A DNA stretch of 64,000 nucleotides from Verrucomicrobiaceae bacterium (GCA_027484445.1 JAIXSY010000055.1:62001-126000); one strand, 5' to 3'. Shown: positions 20,240 to 29,292, numbered from the stretch's first letter. Made by a program: numbers and translations. The notes: a model not told the origin generated them from the sequence alone.

Positions 20240-20300
20240 GCTTTCCATCGACACAAAAAGCCAAAGGAGCGATTAACCTTCAGTGTGATCATGTGCAGCA

Positions 20301-21236
20301 TTAGGCTTTAACCTGCAAATTCATACTTGGGCAGATGAATCTTCCGCCCAAGCCTTCTGCGTTTTTGGCAGCCCATAGAGCCGCAGAATCAGCACACTGT
20401 TTCGGAGATAGGCCAAGTAGCCAGCTGTGGAGAAATACTCCATGAAAAACATCACCACAGCCAGTGGTATCCACGACGCGAGGAACAGAATAGGCAGGTT
20501 GATGAAAAACCGGCATACCTGGGCAAGCCACAAAACATCCCGACGTGCCATCCGTCACGACGACCAACTGAGCGACCGATGTCAGTAGAGCTTCTGCCAT
20601 TAGCACAGGCTTTTGGAGACCTGTCATCTGTCGTGCAAACTCCGAAGAAACGATCCTCAGATGACTTGCCTCAACCAAATCACGGATGGAATCCCGATAG
20701 CGACCAGCACCACCGTCAAATGAGATGGTTACGCCCCAATGACTTGCCTCGTGCACAGCAAGCCTCGCGCTATTTTCATGACGTCCGTTGATGTGCAACA
20801 ATCGAGCTCGAGACAAAGCCGATAAAAAGCGGTGATCCAGGACAGGTTCTGTTGCTGTGGAGGGGAGGTAGTGAATCTGCCGAGCTCCGTCAGTTTCACG
20901 CACAATAACCAAAGCAGTTGCACTTGTGGCTTTTGGCACCTTTTGAATCAGACCAGTCTCCACCCCATGCAGCTCAAGCGATTGAATGATTTCATGTCCC
21001 GTGAGATCATCACCACAACTGTCTAGCAAAGCACAGGAATGTCCTAACCTCGCCAAACAACAAAGAGCCGTCGCAACCGGGCCACCGCCCATGGTGACCC
21101 GCTCCAGGGCTTGAGTCACTGACTCATGTGCTCGGAAAGCAGGCACTCGCCAAAGTTCATCCAGAGTAGCGGCACCAATGCCAATGACTTCTGGATCGCT
21201 CGGAAGCTGGGAAGAAGTTGAAAAGGTCATGAACAA
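20301..21236 (-). CDS. PfkB-family carbohydrate kinase
   Basis: 'VIGIGAATLDELWRVPAF...RVTMGGGPVATALCCLARLG' and 'VVDTTGCGDVFHGVFLH' PfkB signatures. Confidence 0.85.
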   Translation of the reverse strand: MFMTFSTSSQLPSDPEVIGIGAATLDELWRVPAFRAHESVTQALERVTMGGGPVATALCCLARLGHSCALLDSCGDDLTGHEIIQSLELHGVETGLIQKVPKATSATALVIVRETDGARQIHYLPSTATEPVLDHRFLSALSRARLLHINGRHENSARLAVHEASHWGVTISFDGGAGRYRDSIRDLVEASHLRIVSSEFARQMTGLQKPVLMAEALLTSVAQLVVVTDGTSGCFVACPGMPVFHQPAYSVPRVVDTTGCGDVFHGVFLHSWLLGLSPKQCADSAALWAAKNAEGLGGRFICPSMNLQVKA

Positions 21237-21243
21237 GAAAAAA

Positions 21244-21266
21244 CCCCGCCGAGTTTATCGACGGGG
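21244..21266 (-). terminator. Rho-independent terminator (minus strand)
   Basis: Minus strand CCCCGTCGA-TAAAC-TCGGCGGGG TTTTTTCTT, downstream of the gene at 21456-22418. Confidence 0.85.
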
Positions 21267-21455
21267 CTGCTGTTATAGCGCTCTAGATTCGAATTTAAAA
21301 AACAGGTTTGGATCAGAATCCGCTACCGCTTTTGGCCAAAAAATTCAGCACTAAAACCAGAAGAGACAAAAGGAACACAACTGATGAGATGAGCATATGC
21401 GGTGGATGGAAGATGATTTTGAGATCAACAAATTCTCATGATAATGAACCCGTTG

Positions 21456-22418
21456 TTACTCAGGAATTGCTGGAAGGTGACGAGCGAAGTCATTGCTCCA
21501 GGTATGATCCTCATTCAAACGCTCCCATTTCACTGGATTGGCACTTGGCACCATGATCGGTGAAGCATCGCTGGAAGAAACTCGGTCACTGCCGAACATT
21601 TGAATGACCAAAAGAATGGCAGAGAACACCAAACACACCACGGAAAGCGGCACTAAACCATCCTCAGGGTCTTTTTCTTCATTGTAGAATTGCTCTGCAT
21701 CAGCAGAAGCTGTGCGCTTCACAGGAGCACTCGGAGGAGCCGAAATGCTAGGCCGTGCCATCGGCTGAGTCTGCTGCAACTTGACGGTTGCTTTAGGAAG
21801 CCCCCCCGCAGCCGGGGACGCACCTCCTGGCGAAGCGACCATCGGTGAGGTGGAAGGAGCTCCTGGACGAGGTGCGGCTGGAGCTGGCTTAAGTGGAACT
21901 GTTTTTGCGATGGGTGCAGTTGTCGCACCAGTCTCCACTTTGGGCGGTGCACCTGGAGCAGGAGCAGCAACTGGAGGACGAGGAACCGCGGGAGGACGTG
22001 GTGCGGAGGGAGCCGCAGGAGCTGCCATGGGCACGGTAGCTGCTGGCGGCGCAGGAGGAGCAGAGGGGGCGGAAGGCGCTGCTGGTGCCAATGGACGTGG
22101 CGGCGGTGGTGCCATCGGAGCCGGCGCGGCTGGAGGCGGAAGCTTCACTGGTGAGGAAGCCACTTTAGGCGCTGGCGGCGGAAGAGGAGCCGAAGGCAAC
22201 TGAACAGGAGCCGTCGCCTTACGAGGAGCAGGAGGCACCACGGGTGCTACACTGGAAGTTACCGGATTGACTGGAGCCGTTGCTTCACGGGGCTGAACTG
22301 AACCTTCACCGGGACGTGAACGCAGAGTGATGCGCACGGTTTCCTTTTTCAATGGTACCGCCGAGGTCTTGGGAGAGCTAGGGGGCGGTGGTGTTGGCAG
22401 GTTTTCAGATTCGCTCAT
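21456..22418 (-). CDS. Proline/alanine-rich membrane protein
   Basis: Long Pro/Ala-rich region and C-terminal TM 'GLVPLSVVCLVFSAILLVIQMFG'. Confidence 0.65.
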   Translation of the reverse strand: MSESENLPTPPPPSSPKTSAVPLKKETVRITLRSRPGEGSVQPREATAPVNPVTSSVAPVVPPAPRKATAPVQLPSAPLPPPAPKVASSPVKLPPPAAPAPMAPPPPRPLAPAAPSAPSAPPAPPAATVPMAAPAAPSAPRPPAVPRPPVAAPAPGAPPKVETGATTAPIAKTVPLKPAPAAPRPGAPSTSPMVASPGGASPAAGGLPKATVKLQQTQPMARPSISAPPSAPVKRTASADAEQFYNEEKDPEDGLVPLSVVCLVFSAILLVIQMFGSDRVSSSDASPIMVPSANPVKWERLNEDHTWSNDFARHLPAIPE

Positions 22419-22537
22419 GGAGTGGGGGAAGCTTTATTCGGAATTGAGAAAGGTTTAGCGGGAAGAGGCGTCGAACGTCAATTTTTTTATCTCATAGGCC
22501 CATGTTTATTCACATTTTTGGGCTGAGCTTTTTTGGC

Positions 22538-23674
22538 CTAGTAGAGTTCAACAGGAGACCTCTTGCCATCTTCGACGCTAAGGACCTTGGCATTCTCTTC
22601 CCCAAGCGTTGCGACACGGAGATTCCAGATCTCTTGATTGATGGATTTGAACCGTTCTAAACTGAAGGCATCGGGCCGCACGAGTCGCTTTTTCGTCTTT
22701 TCGATTCTCACTAGAGCATCATGCAAAATCGGGTGCTCGACACCTTCCAAATGCTGACGAGCCAGTTCCACCATCTCAAGCCGGTGACAGATCATCACCA
22801 GATCGTTTCCAGCTCTCACGGCTTCTTGGATAGCCTGCTCGAACGTGACCTCATTCAGGATAGCTCCCATGTCGAGATCATCGGTCATGGCTAAACCCTC
22901 GAAGCCCAGCTGGTCGCGTAGCAGCTTTGTGCAGATGTTGTGGCTCAAGCTGGCAGGCCAGCGGCCACGATCAGGATCGTAAGCGGTGTAATTGCTGTGA
23001 CAAGTCATCACACTATCAATTTCTGGCAGCAGTGCTGAGTAGGGCATCAACTCCGAAAGTTCCATCTCCGCACGGCTTTTGGCAATCACTGGCAGAAACT
23101 CATGGGGATCGCATTCGGCGGGTCCATAGCCAGGAAAATGCTTAGCACAGGACAAGATGCCTTCCTTGCGCATGGCTCGGTTGAAGAGACCGGCATTCGT
23201 GATGACCTGCTGAGGGTCTTTTCCCCAGCAACGGCCCTTCAGGGAATTATCAGCCGTGTCATCGTAGGAAATGTCGAGCACAGGACAGAGGTCCAAGTTG
23301 AAGCCGAAAAGACGCAAAATTTCACCCGTCAACTTGCCGTGCTTTTTGATCAACTCTAGGTCGCCCTTATCTCTCAAGGCTTGAGCATTTGGGGGCTCTT
23401 CACCGATCAAACGAAGCCGTGAAACACGACCTCCTTCTTGGTCGATGGTGATGAAGGGCTCAATGTCGGAAAGGTCGCGAAGATCATCAATCAGCTTTCG
23501 TAGCTGCTCAGGAGATTGAATGTTGCGTCCAAACAAGATGAACCCTCCTGGCTGTAGTTTTTTGAAACGAGCAGCGGTTTCCGAATCCAGTTCCGTTCCA
23601 GGAACGCCAGTGAGGAGAAGTTGGCCAAGTGACATGATGAAATCAGAGCAAGGTGAGATGAAATTGAGATCCAA
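22538..23674 (-). CDS. nagZ: Glycoside hydrolase family 3 / beta-N-acetylhexosaminidase (NagZ-like)
   Basis: 'FITIDQEGGRVSRLR', 'CAKHFPGYG', 'VMTCHSNYTAYDP', 'LGFEGLAMTDDLDMGAI'. Confidence 0.88.
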   Translation of the reverse strand: MDLNFISPCSDFIMSLGQLLLTGVPGTELDSETAARFKKLQPGGFILFGRNIQSPEQLRKLIDDLRDLSDIEPFITIDQEGGRVSRLRLIGEEPPNAQALRDKGDLELIKKHGKLTGEILRLFGFNLDLCPVLDISYDDTADNSLKGRCWGKDPQQVITNAGLFNRAMRKEGILSCAKHFPGYGPAECDPHEFLPVIAKSRAEMELSELMPYSALLPEIDSVMTCHSNYTAYDPDRGRWPASLSHNICTKLLRDQLGFEGLAMTDDLDMGAILNEVTFEQAIQEAVRAGNDLVMICHRLEMVELARQHLEGVEHPILHDALVRIEKTKKRLVRPDAFSLERFKSINQEIWNLRVATLGEENAKVLSVEDGKRSPVELY

Positions 23675-23695
23675 AGAATGAGCACTCCATGGGGA

Positions 23696-24238
23696 CTATG
23701 CGGCAGACTTTGGATTGGAGGTTGGCGTTGGCTCTACGAATGAGGCTATCGCGAGCAAAATCGCTGCACAGACCACACATGAATCGGCGACATTGAAAGA
23801 GGGCCAGGGATTGAAGGGGGGAAAACCAAGATCAAATTTCAAGAAATCGACCACATAACCTTGAAGAAAGCCTCCCCCGAAGAGAAGGCCATCTTCTCCG
23901 CGGCGGAAGAGTCGATCCGTGAGATTTCCCAAAATGCCTGAGATGAGCAGTGCAACTGCGAGGCGACTCAGTTTCCCAGGGAAGACGCCTGTGCGACATC
24001 CCCATATGAGAAAAATGAGCACCGAGAGGGAGATGGCCGTGAATGCATAGTTCGCGTATGCGGTGCCGTTGAACATGCCAAATGCCACACCTGTGTTCGC
24101 CGCATGATGCAGAGTGAAGATCCCCGGAATGACCTCCTGCTCTTCGGCATACAGGCCAAATTTTCCGACTATCCAGCTTTTGGACCATTGATCCAAAGCA
24201 TAGAGAGGAAGGCTGAGGGAAAAAAAGAGACGCCACAT
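23696..24238 (-). CDS. lspA: Lipoprotein signal peptidase (signal peptidase II)
   Basis: 'HHAANTGVAFG', 'ISGILGNLTDRLFR', 'VVDFLKFDLGFPPFNPWPSFNVADSCV' catalytic Asp motifs. Confidence 0.93.
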   Translation of the reverse strand: MWRLFFSLSLPLYALDQWSKSWIVGKFGLYAEEQEVIPGIFTLHHAANTGVAFGMFNGTAYANYAFTAISLSVLIFLIWGCRTGVFPGKLSRLAVALLISGILGNLTDRLFRRGEDGLLFGGGFLQGYVVDFLKFDLGFPPFNPWPSFNVADSCVVCAAILLAIASFVEPTPTSNPKSAA

Positions 24239-24262
24239 AGGAATGAAAAATCGAGCGGTCGA

Positions 24263-24871
24263 TCAGCCATGCTGAGCCTTGAGATGATCCACCACAATTT
24301 GTGACCATGTCTCCAGTTCTTCGCGTCGAGCAAGCAGCTCTTCCAACGTGAAAAAGCGAAGATCCTGAATGGCATCTTCATTCGACTGAACCTCAGCGCT
24401 GCTGAGTTCAAAGCGATGTACAACGCCCAAGTGAACACTGCCGACTTCCGTGGAGTCGTCGTTGATCAAACCGACCACCTCCTGCGTGTGCGTGCCTGCG
24501 ATGGACAATTCTTCGGCGATTTCACGCTCGATGCTGTTGTAATACATCGTCTCGCCAAGGCCATCATGAGCTTGATCAATCGGATTGATGTGGCCGCCTA
24601 TGCCGACGGAACGCTTGGCAACCAACCGCTTTTCTCCACTTTTGCCTCCCCTCTGGTAACACAGGTAGCGCCCTTCATGATGAAAGATTGAATACGGGAT
24701 CAATTGCTTGTGCGTGGGGTCTTGTTCCGCAGCTGGACGATCCATGAAAAAATTCGCACCAGCGGCAAGCATGGCAGGCAAGTAGCGACTGACCTCCGGC
24801 TGAAATCCTTGAAAGCTGCCGAGTTGATCGAGCAGACTGCGGGGGATAACGAGGACTTGTTCCATGATCAA
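24263..24871 (-). CDS. NUDIX-domain hydrolase
   Basis: 'SVGIGGHINPIDQ...YYNSIEREIAEELSI' Nudix-box-like pattern. Confidence 0.75.
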   Translation of the reverse strand: MIMEQVLVIPRSLLDQLGSFQGFQPEVSRYLPAMLAAGANFFMDRPAAEQDPTHKQLIPYSIFHHEGRYLCYQRGGKSGEKRLVAKRSVGIGGHINPIDQAHDGLGETMYYNSIEREIAEELSIAGTHTQEVVGLINDDSTEVGSVHLGVVHRFELSSAEVQSNEDAIQDLRFFTLEELLARREELETWSQIVVDHLKAQHG

Positions 24872-24957
24872 AAGAAGAGACCGCTACCATAGCGGCAAGC
24901 TTCATTGTGGACAGGCTGGCCCGGTGGTCAAACCTCCTTCCATGCATTTCCATTTTC

Positions 24958-27900
24958 CTACCCTTTCAAACTCATCAAGTAGGCCAGCAAGTCAGCCACC
25001 TGCTGGTCCTGGAGACCGTCGAGCAGACCTTCGGGCATAAGGGAGCGGCGGATGAATTGGGTGCTGCGGATGTCGGCTTTGGGGACGCGGCGGTCGGGGA
25101 GGCCGGCTTGGCGGATGACGACAGCGTCTTTGTCCTCGCTGACGAAGAAGGCGTCGACGAGGTCGCCGTTTTTCATTTCGACGCGGTAGATGCGGTAGCC
25201 GGGCTCCATGGCGGCGTTCGGGGTGAGGATGTTGCGGAGGATGGCTTCGAGGCCCATGGATCCGACTCCGGAAAGGTTGGGACCAATTTGACCACCGGCG
25301 CTGCCGATCTGATGGCAGGCCATGCAGAGGGCGCTGAGGGCTTTTCCGCTCGCTGCATTGCCTTTGGGGGCCAAGGCGGTGAATTTGGCGAATTTGGTGT
25401 CGAGGGCCTTCGCGGTTTCTTCGGTGAGCAAAGGCGGGGTGTCGATGGTTTTGGCGATGCGGGCGCCTTTGCCGAGTTTTTCACCGGCTTTGAGATAGGT
25501 CGTATAGGTCTTATCCGGTCTATATGACCTATCAAAGCCGTTTCGAATCTCCGCAGCGCTCCGCGCCACCTTCCACACCCGAAACTCCATCATCGCGCCT
25601 TCGGTGCCTTTTTTGGGGCCGCTCCAGGCGATCTGGCAGTTCTCCCACTTCGAGGGCGCGGGCTTGGTGCCTTCGGCGTCGAGTTCGCCGTTTTGGTAGA
25701 TGCGGAAGTGGCCTTTTTCATCGCGGGTGACGGCGAGGTGGGTCCAGAGGTCGGGTGTCATGGGTTTGGTGGCCACGCAGACGTCGTGCAGCTCGGAGCC
25801 GGCATAGACGCGGAATTTTCCGCCGAAGAAGTTCATGTCCACGCCGCCCTTCACGCCGAGGAGGCTGTCCTCATTGCCGATGCCGGGCGCGAGCCGCACC
25901 CAGGCCTCGACGGTGAAGGGGCCGTCGAGCGTGATCTTCGAATCGACCCACGCGGTGTCCTGGCCGTCGAGCAGCAAGACCTCGCGGAAGATGCCGCCGA
26001 GCTGCTGCTGGAGTTGCGTGATGGCAGGATCATCGCCGAGCACGGTGGCGAGTCGCTCGACGGTGGGGCCGTCGAGGTCGGCCTGTGGCAGGGTTTTGTC
26101 GAGCAAGGCGGTGACGATGGTCTTGGCTCCGGCTTTGCTACTGGAAAGCGCGTTCAAGGCGCTGCGGCGCTGCGCGGGCTGGAGTGAAGGATAAAGCGCG
26201 AGGAGCTTCGTGGCGGCATCCGGCGAGCGTGAGGCGGCGAGGGCTTCGAGCGCGGCATCCTTGAGTGCAGGCGTGGATTCTGGTGACTTGGCCACCTTGT
26301 CAAAAAGCTCGCTTTGAGCGCTGCGGAGGTCTCGCAGCGCGTGCAGTAATGAGATGTCTCGCTCAGCCGTGAAAATTTTGACACTGCGGGTCGGATTGGT
26401 AATTCCAAGCAAAGCGACGAGATCACTCTCCAAACTCGTGAGCTGAAAACCGCTGATGAGTTGAAGCGCGAGTTCGGTCTGTTGGAGTCTAGCCTTTAGG
26501 CGACCCTGGGCGTCCCCAGAATCGGCTAAAGCCTTCACTCCAACCTCTGCTGCGGCACTTGGGAGCATTCCACGCGCCACATCGACTAGCAGCGACGCGA
26601 TCTGCTTCGCATCCAGCTTCGTGCGCTGGGCCAACAGCTTCTCGGCGACGGCGGCGCGGGATTTTTCGTTCGTGAGGAGTGCTTGGAGAGCCTCGCCGAC
26701 GCCGGCTTCGGCGGGGAACTGGGCGAGGCGGAGGAGTTCTTCGTCATTCGGGGCGCGGTCGAGCTGTGGGAGCAGTTTCGCGACGCGGGAGGCGCTAGCC
26801 TTCGGCTCCAACGCGAGCGAGGCGAGCACGCGGGCCTCCACGGGTAGCTTCGCGGCGGCTTCGGAGTCGAGGAACTTCGCGACGACATCGGGATGACGCT
26901 CCAGGAACATGCGGACGAGGAAGCGTTCGAACTCGCGGTCGTAGGCTTCGCGGACGGGGATTTGTTTGTTGCCGCGGGAGGATTGGATGGTGGGGCCGTT
27001 GGGGAGGCTGGATTTGGCGAAGGCGAGGAGTGCAGAGATGTTTTGATCGGACAGATTCCGACCCATCTGACTGATCTGACTGAATTGACTGTTGGCGAGA
27101 TACTCTTGAGCGGCGAAATGGGTCGCGGGGAGCTGTTTGCGGTCTTGAAGCTCCTGCCACGCGAGATGAATTCTGCCCACAGGTTCTTTACCGAGCATGG
27201 CAGTGAGTTCCTCGGTGCTGACTTTGGTGAAGTCGGGGATGGGAGGGTGGACACTCTTGTCCGCCTCGTTTTGATTTGGCGGCGAAGCCGCGTTGTTTTT
27301 AGCAGCGGACAGGAGTGTCCGCGCTCCTTTCGGGAAGACACGCCAGATCCGTCCCCGCGTCTTGTCACGATCGGGATGCGCACGCGGGACCTCGTTGTGG
27401 GAGATGATCTTGTTGTACCAATCGACGATGTAAATGCAGCCGTCGGGGCCGTTGGTGAGGGCGACGGGGCGGAAGAAGGGATCGTCGCAGGTGATGAGGT
27501 CGGGGAGTTGGGCGAGCTTCCAATACGCGCCGTCGCGATGCATGGCGATGGTTTGAATCTTGGAGGTGATGGGATTGGCGACGGCCATCACATGGGCGGG
27601 CTTGGACAAAGTGGCTGCGGCTTTAGCCGCAGGTTCGGAAGATTCGGCTGAAGCCGAAGCCACTTTCTCAGGCGACAGCGATCCTGACTCGATCAACGCC
27701 AGACCGCTCAAACCCGTGCCGCCCATGCGGAACTCGGCCTGGGGTGGAAAATCGGGTTGATAGCTCTTTTTGAGCGCCTCCATGCCGCCGGGGTAGTAGG
27801 CGTATTCGTGGAAGGGCATGACGGGGTAGCCGTAGTCGTTCGCTTCTTGGATGAAGGTCTCGCCTTCGCCGGTGATGACGAGGCCCCAAATGTTGTTCGG

Positions 27901-29292
27901 GCCGGTGCTGATGACTTCGAACTCGCTGCCATCGGGCCTCATGCGTGCCATGCTGCATTTGGGCCAATCGACAAAGGTGTCGCTGCCGGGTTTGCGGACT
28001 TGGCTGTTGTTGAAAAGGCCCTGCGCCATCCAGATCCAGCCGCCGGGTGCCCGCGTGAACTGATGTGGAAAGAGGTGCGAGTCCTGCACGCCGAAGCCGG
28101 TGAGGACGACGTCAAAGGTATCCGCCTTGCCATCGCCGTTGGTGTCTTTGTAGAGCTTCAAATCGTGGCCGTGCTGCACGTAGCAGGTATCGCCCGCGCC
28201 CCAGGGCAAGATGCCGAGCGGGATGGCGAGGCCGTCGGCGAAGACGGTGGGATTCGTGAGTCCACCCGCGGGAATCTTCGCGTTCAAAGACTCCCGCGGA
28301 TAGACGAGCACCTTGTCCTTGCCCTTGCCCGCATACACGGCCTCGGCGGCGGCGGGGTTTTCATTGGAATCGACGGGATATTCGAGTGCCGTCTGCGTCC
28401 ACAAGCGGCCGCGTTGGTCGAAATAAACGCTGACGAATTTGCCGAGGCCTTCGCTTTCCTGCACGACGAGTTCGATTTCGTAGCCTTCGGGGAGGTGGAA
28501 GAGCTTTTGCTGCTCCGCGGCGGTTTTGGAGGTGCCTTGGACGTTGTTGTAGGAGATGTCGCGCTGTAGAGCGGGTTTTCCAACCCGTTCAGGTCGGGGT
28601 GCTTGCACGGACTTTTTGGGAACGAGTTGGAAAACTCGTTCTACGCTCTCCCAAGTCGGCGCACCGGGTGTGGCGGGAAGCTCTTCGATGGTGACCTCTT
28701 TGACCTGCACGAGGCAAACGCCGCCGCTGTGCACCTGCGGGGCGATGTGGCCGTCGAGGGCGATGTTCGGGTCGGTCTCGGTGTAGTCGATGCAGTGAAC
28801 GCCGTTGATCCAGGTCTGGATGCGCGTGCCTTCGGCGCGGATGCGGTATTCGTTCCAACCGAAGACGTCGATGGCCTTGTCGAGCGCGGCCTGCTGCTCG
28901 GGCATGGGTGCCCAGATGACCTTGTTGCGGCGGTGCTCGTCATAGATTTTGCCGAACCATCCCGCGCCGCAATCCACCTGATAACCGCTCATGGCGCTGC
29001 CTTGACGCACGCTGCGGATCTGGATGCCGCTATTGATGAGACCCGTCTTCGGATCGCCGCTGACTTTGATTTTGAGCTTTAACTCGAAGTTTTGGTAACT
29101 CTTCTTCGTGCTGATGAAGTCGTTCTTCTTGATCTTCTCCGTCGTGGAGCCTCCGGTGATCACGCCATCCTCGACGCGCCACATCGCGGGATCAAAGTCC
29201 CAGCCGTCGAGCGTCTTGCCGTCGAAGAGACTGACGGGCTCGGCGTGAAGGACAAAAGGGACGAGAAGGACAGAAAGGAAAGCGAGACGCAT
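24958..29292 (-). CDS. Multidomain DUF1080 + PVC-type membrane-bound dehydrogenase + HEAT-like + LamG + cytochrome c protein, with several in-frame palindromic insertions
   Basis: 'EPVSLFDGKTLDGWDFDPAMWRVEDGVITGG' (DUF1080); 'LPEGYEIELVVQESEGLGKFVSVYFDQRGRLWTQT' (dehydrogenase domain); LamG-like 'DGPFTVEAWVRLAPG'; 'LSALCMACHQIGSAGGQIGPNLSGVG' (CxxCH heme motif). Confidence 0.9.
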   Translation of the reverse strand: MRLAFLSVLLVPFVLHAEPVSLFDGKTLDGWDFDPAMWRVEDGVITGGSTTEKIKKNDFISTKKSYQNFELKLKIKVSGDPKTGLINSGIQIRSVRQGSAMSGYQVDCGAGWFGKIYDEHRRNKVIWAPMPEQQAALDKAIDVFGWNEYRIRAEGTRIQTWINGVHCIDYTETDPNIALDGHIAPQVHSGGVCLVQVKEVTIEELPATPGAPTWESVERVFQLVPKKSVQAPRPERVGKPALQRDISYNNVQGTSKTAAEQQKLFHLPEGYEIELVVQESEGLGKFVSVYFDQRGRLWTQTALEYPVDSNENPAAAEAVYAGKGKDKVLVYPRESLNAKIPAGGLTNPTVFADGLAIPLGILPWGAGDTCYVQHGHDLKLYKDTNGDGKADTFDVVLTGFGVQDSHLFPHQFTRAPGGWIWMAQGLFNNSQVRKPGSDTFVDWPKCSMARMRPDGSEFEVISTGPNNIWGLVITGEGETFIQEANDYGYPVMPFHEYAYYPGGMEALKKSYQPDFPPQAEFRMGGTGLSGLALIESGSLSPEKVASASAESSEPAAKAAATLSKPAHVMAVANPITSKIQTIAMHRDGAYWKLAQLPDLITCDDPFFRPVALTNGPDGCIYIVDWYNKIISHNEVPRAHPDRDKTRGRIWRVFPKGARTLLSAAKNNAASPPNQNEADKSVHPPIPDFTKVSTEELTAMLGKEPVGRIHLAWQELQDRKQLPATHFAAQEYLANSQFSQISQMGRNLSDQNISALLAFAKSSLPNGPTIQSSRGNKQIPVREAYDREFERFLVRMFLERHPDVVAKFLDSEAAAKLPVEARVLASLALEPKASASRVAKLLPQLDRAPNDEELLRLAQFPAEAGVGEALQALLTNEKSRAAVAEKLLAQRTKLDAKQIASLLVDVARGMLPSAAAEVGVKALADSGDAQGRLKARLQQTELALQLISGFQLTSLESDLVALLGITNPTRSVKIFTAERDISLLHALRDLRSAQSELFDKVAKSPESTPALKDAALEALAASRSPDAATKLLALYPSLQPAQRRSALNALSSSKAGAKTIVTALLDKTLPQADLDGPTVERLATVLGDDPAITQLQQQLGGIFREVLLLDGQDTAWVDSKITLDGPFTVEAWVRLAPGIGNEDSLLGVKGGVDMNFFGGKFRVYAGSELHDVCVATKPMTPDLWTHLAVTRDEKGHFRIYQNGELDAEGTKPAPSKWENCQIAWSGPKKGTEGAMMEFRVWKVARSAAEIRNGFDRSYRPDKTYTTYLKAGEKLGKGARIAKTIDTPPLLTEETAKALDTKFAKFTALAPKGNAASGKALSALCMACHQIGSAGGQIGPNLSGVGSMGLEAILRNILTPNAAMEPGYRIYRVEMKNGDLVDAFFVSEDKDAVVIRQAGLPDRRVPKADIRSTQFIRRSLMPEGLLDGLQDQQVADLLAYLMSLKG
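25495..25532. repeat. Palindromic element in the CDS (ATAGGTC family)
   Basis: ATAGGTCGTATAG-gtcttatccggt-CTATATGACCTAT: 13-bp stem with one G.T. Confidence 0.8.
26481..26544. repeat. Palindromic element in the CDS (GTTGGAGT family)
   Basis: Ends GTTGGAGTCTAGCCTTTAG and CTAAAGCCTTCACTCCAAC, 16/19 complementary. Confidence 0.75.
27065..27091. repeat. 9-bp tandem repeat x3 in the CDS
   Basis: atctgactg atctgactg aattgactg, encoding Ser-Gln-X repeats (SQFSQISQM). Confidence 0.7.
27241..27328. repeat. REPIN-like element in the CDS (GGACACTC family)
   Basis: Left GGTGGACACTCTTGTCCGCC and right GCGGACAGGAGTGTCCGCGCTCC (reverse complement GGAGCGCGGACACTCCTGTCCGC) are inverted copies. Confidence 0.75.
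27609..27665. repeat. REPIN-like element in the CDS (AAGTGGCT family)
   Basis: AAGTGGCTGCGGCTTTAGCCGCAG...TTCGGCTGAAGCCGAAGCCACTT: two palindromes in inverted orientation with common ends AAGTGGCT. Confidence 0.82.
28566..28644. repeat. REPIN-like element in the CDS (GTAGARCGRGTTTTCCAAC family)
   Basis: GTAGAGCGGGTTTTCCAACCCGTTC ... GAACGAGTTGGAAAACTCGTTCTAC: inverted copies with 22/25 identity, each itself a hairpin. Confidence 0.85.

Noticed and set aside
21781-22203. Gly/Ala-rich plus-strand ORF (possible PE-PGRS-like or antifreeze-like protein)
   Set aside because: Reverse of the Pro/Ala-rich minus-strand gene; GCN/CCN codons read antisense give Gly/Ala.
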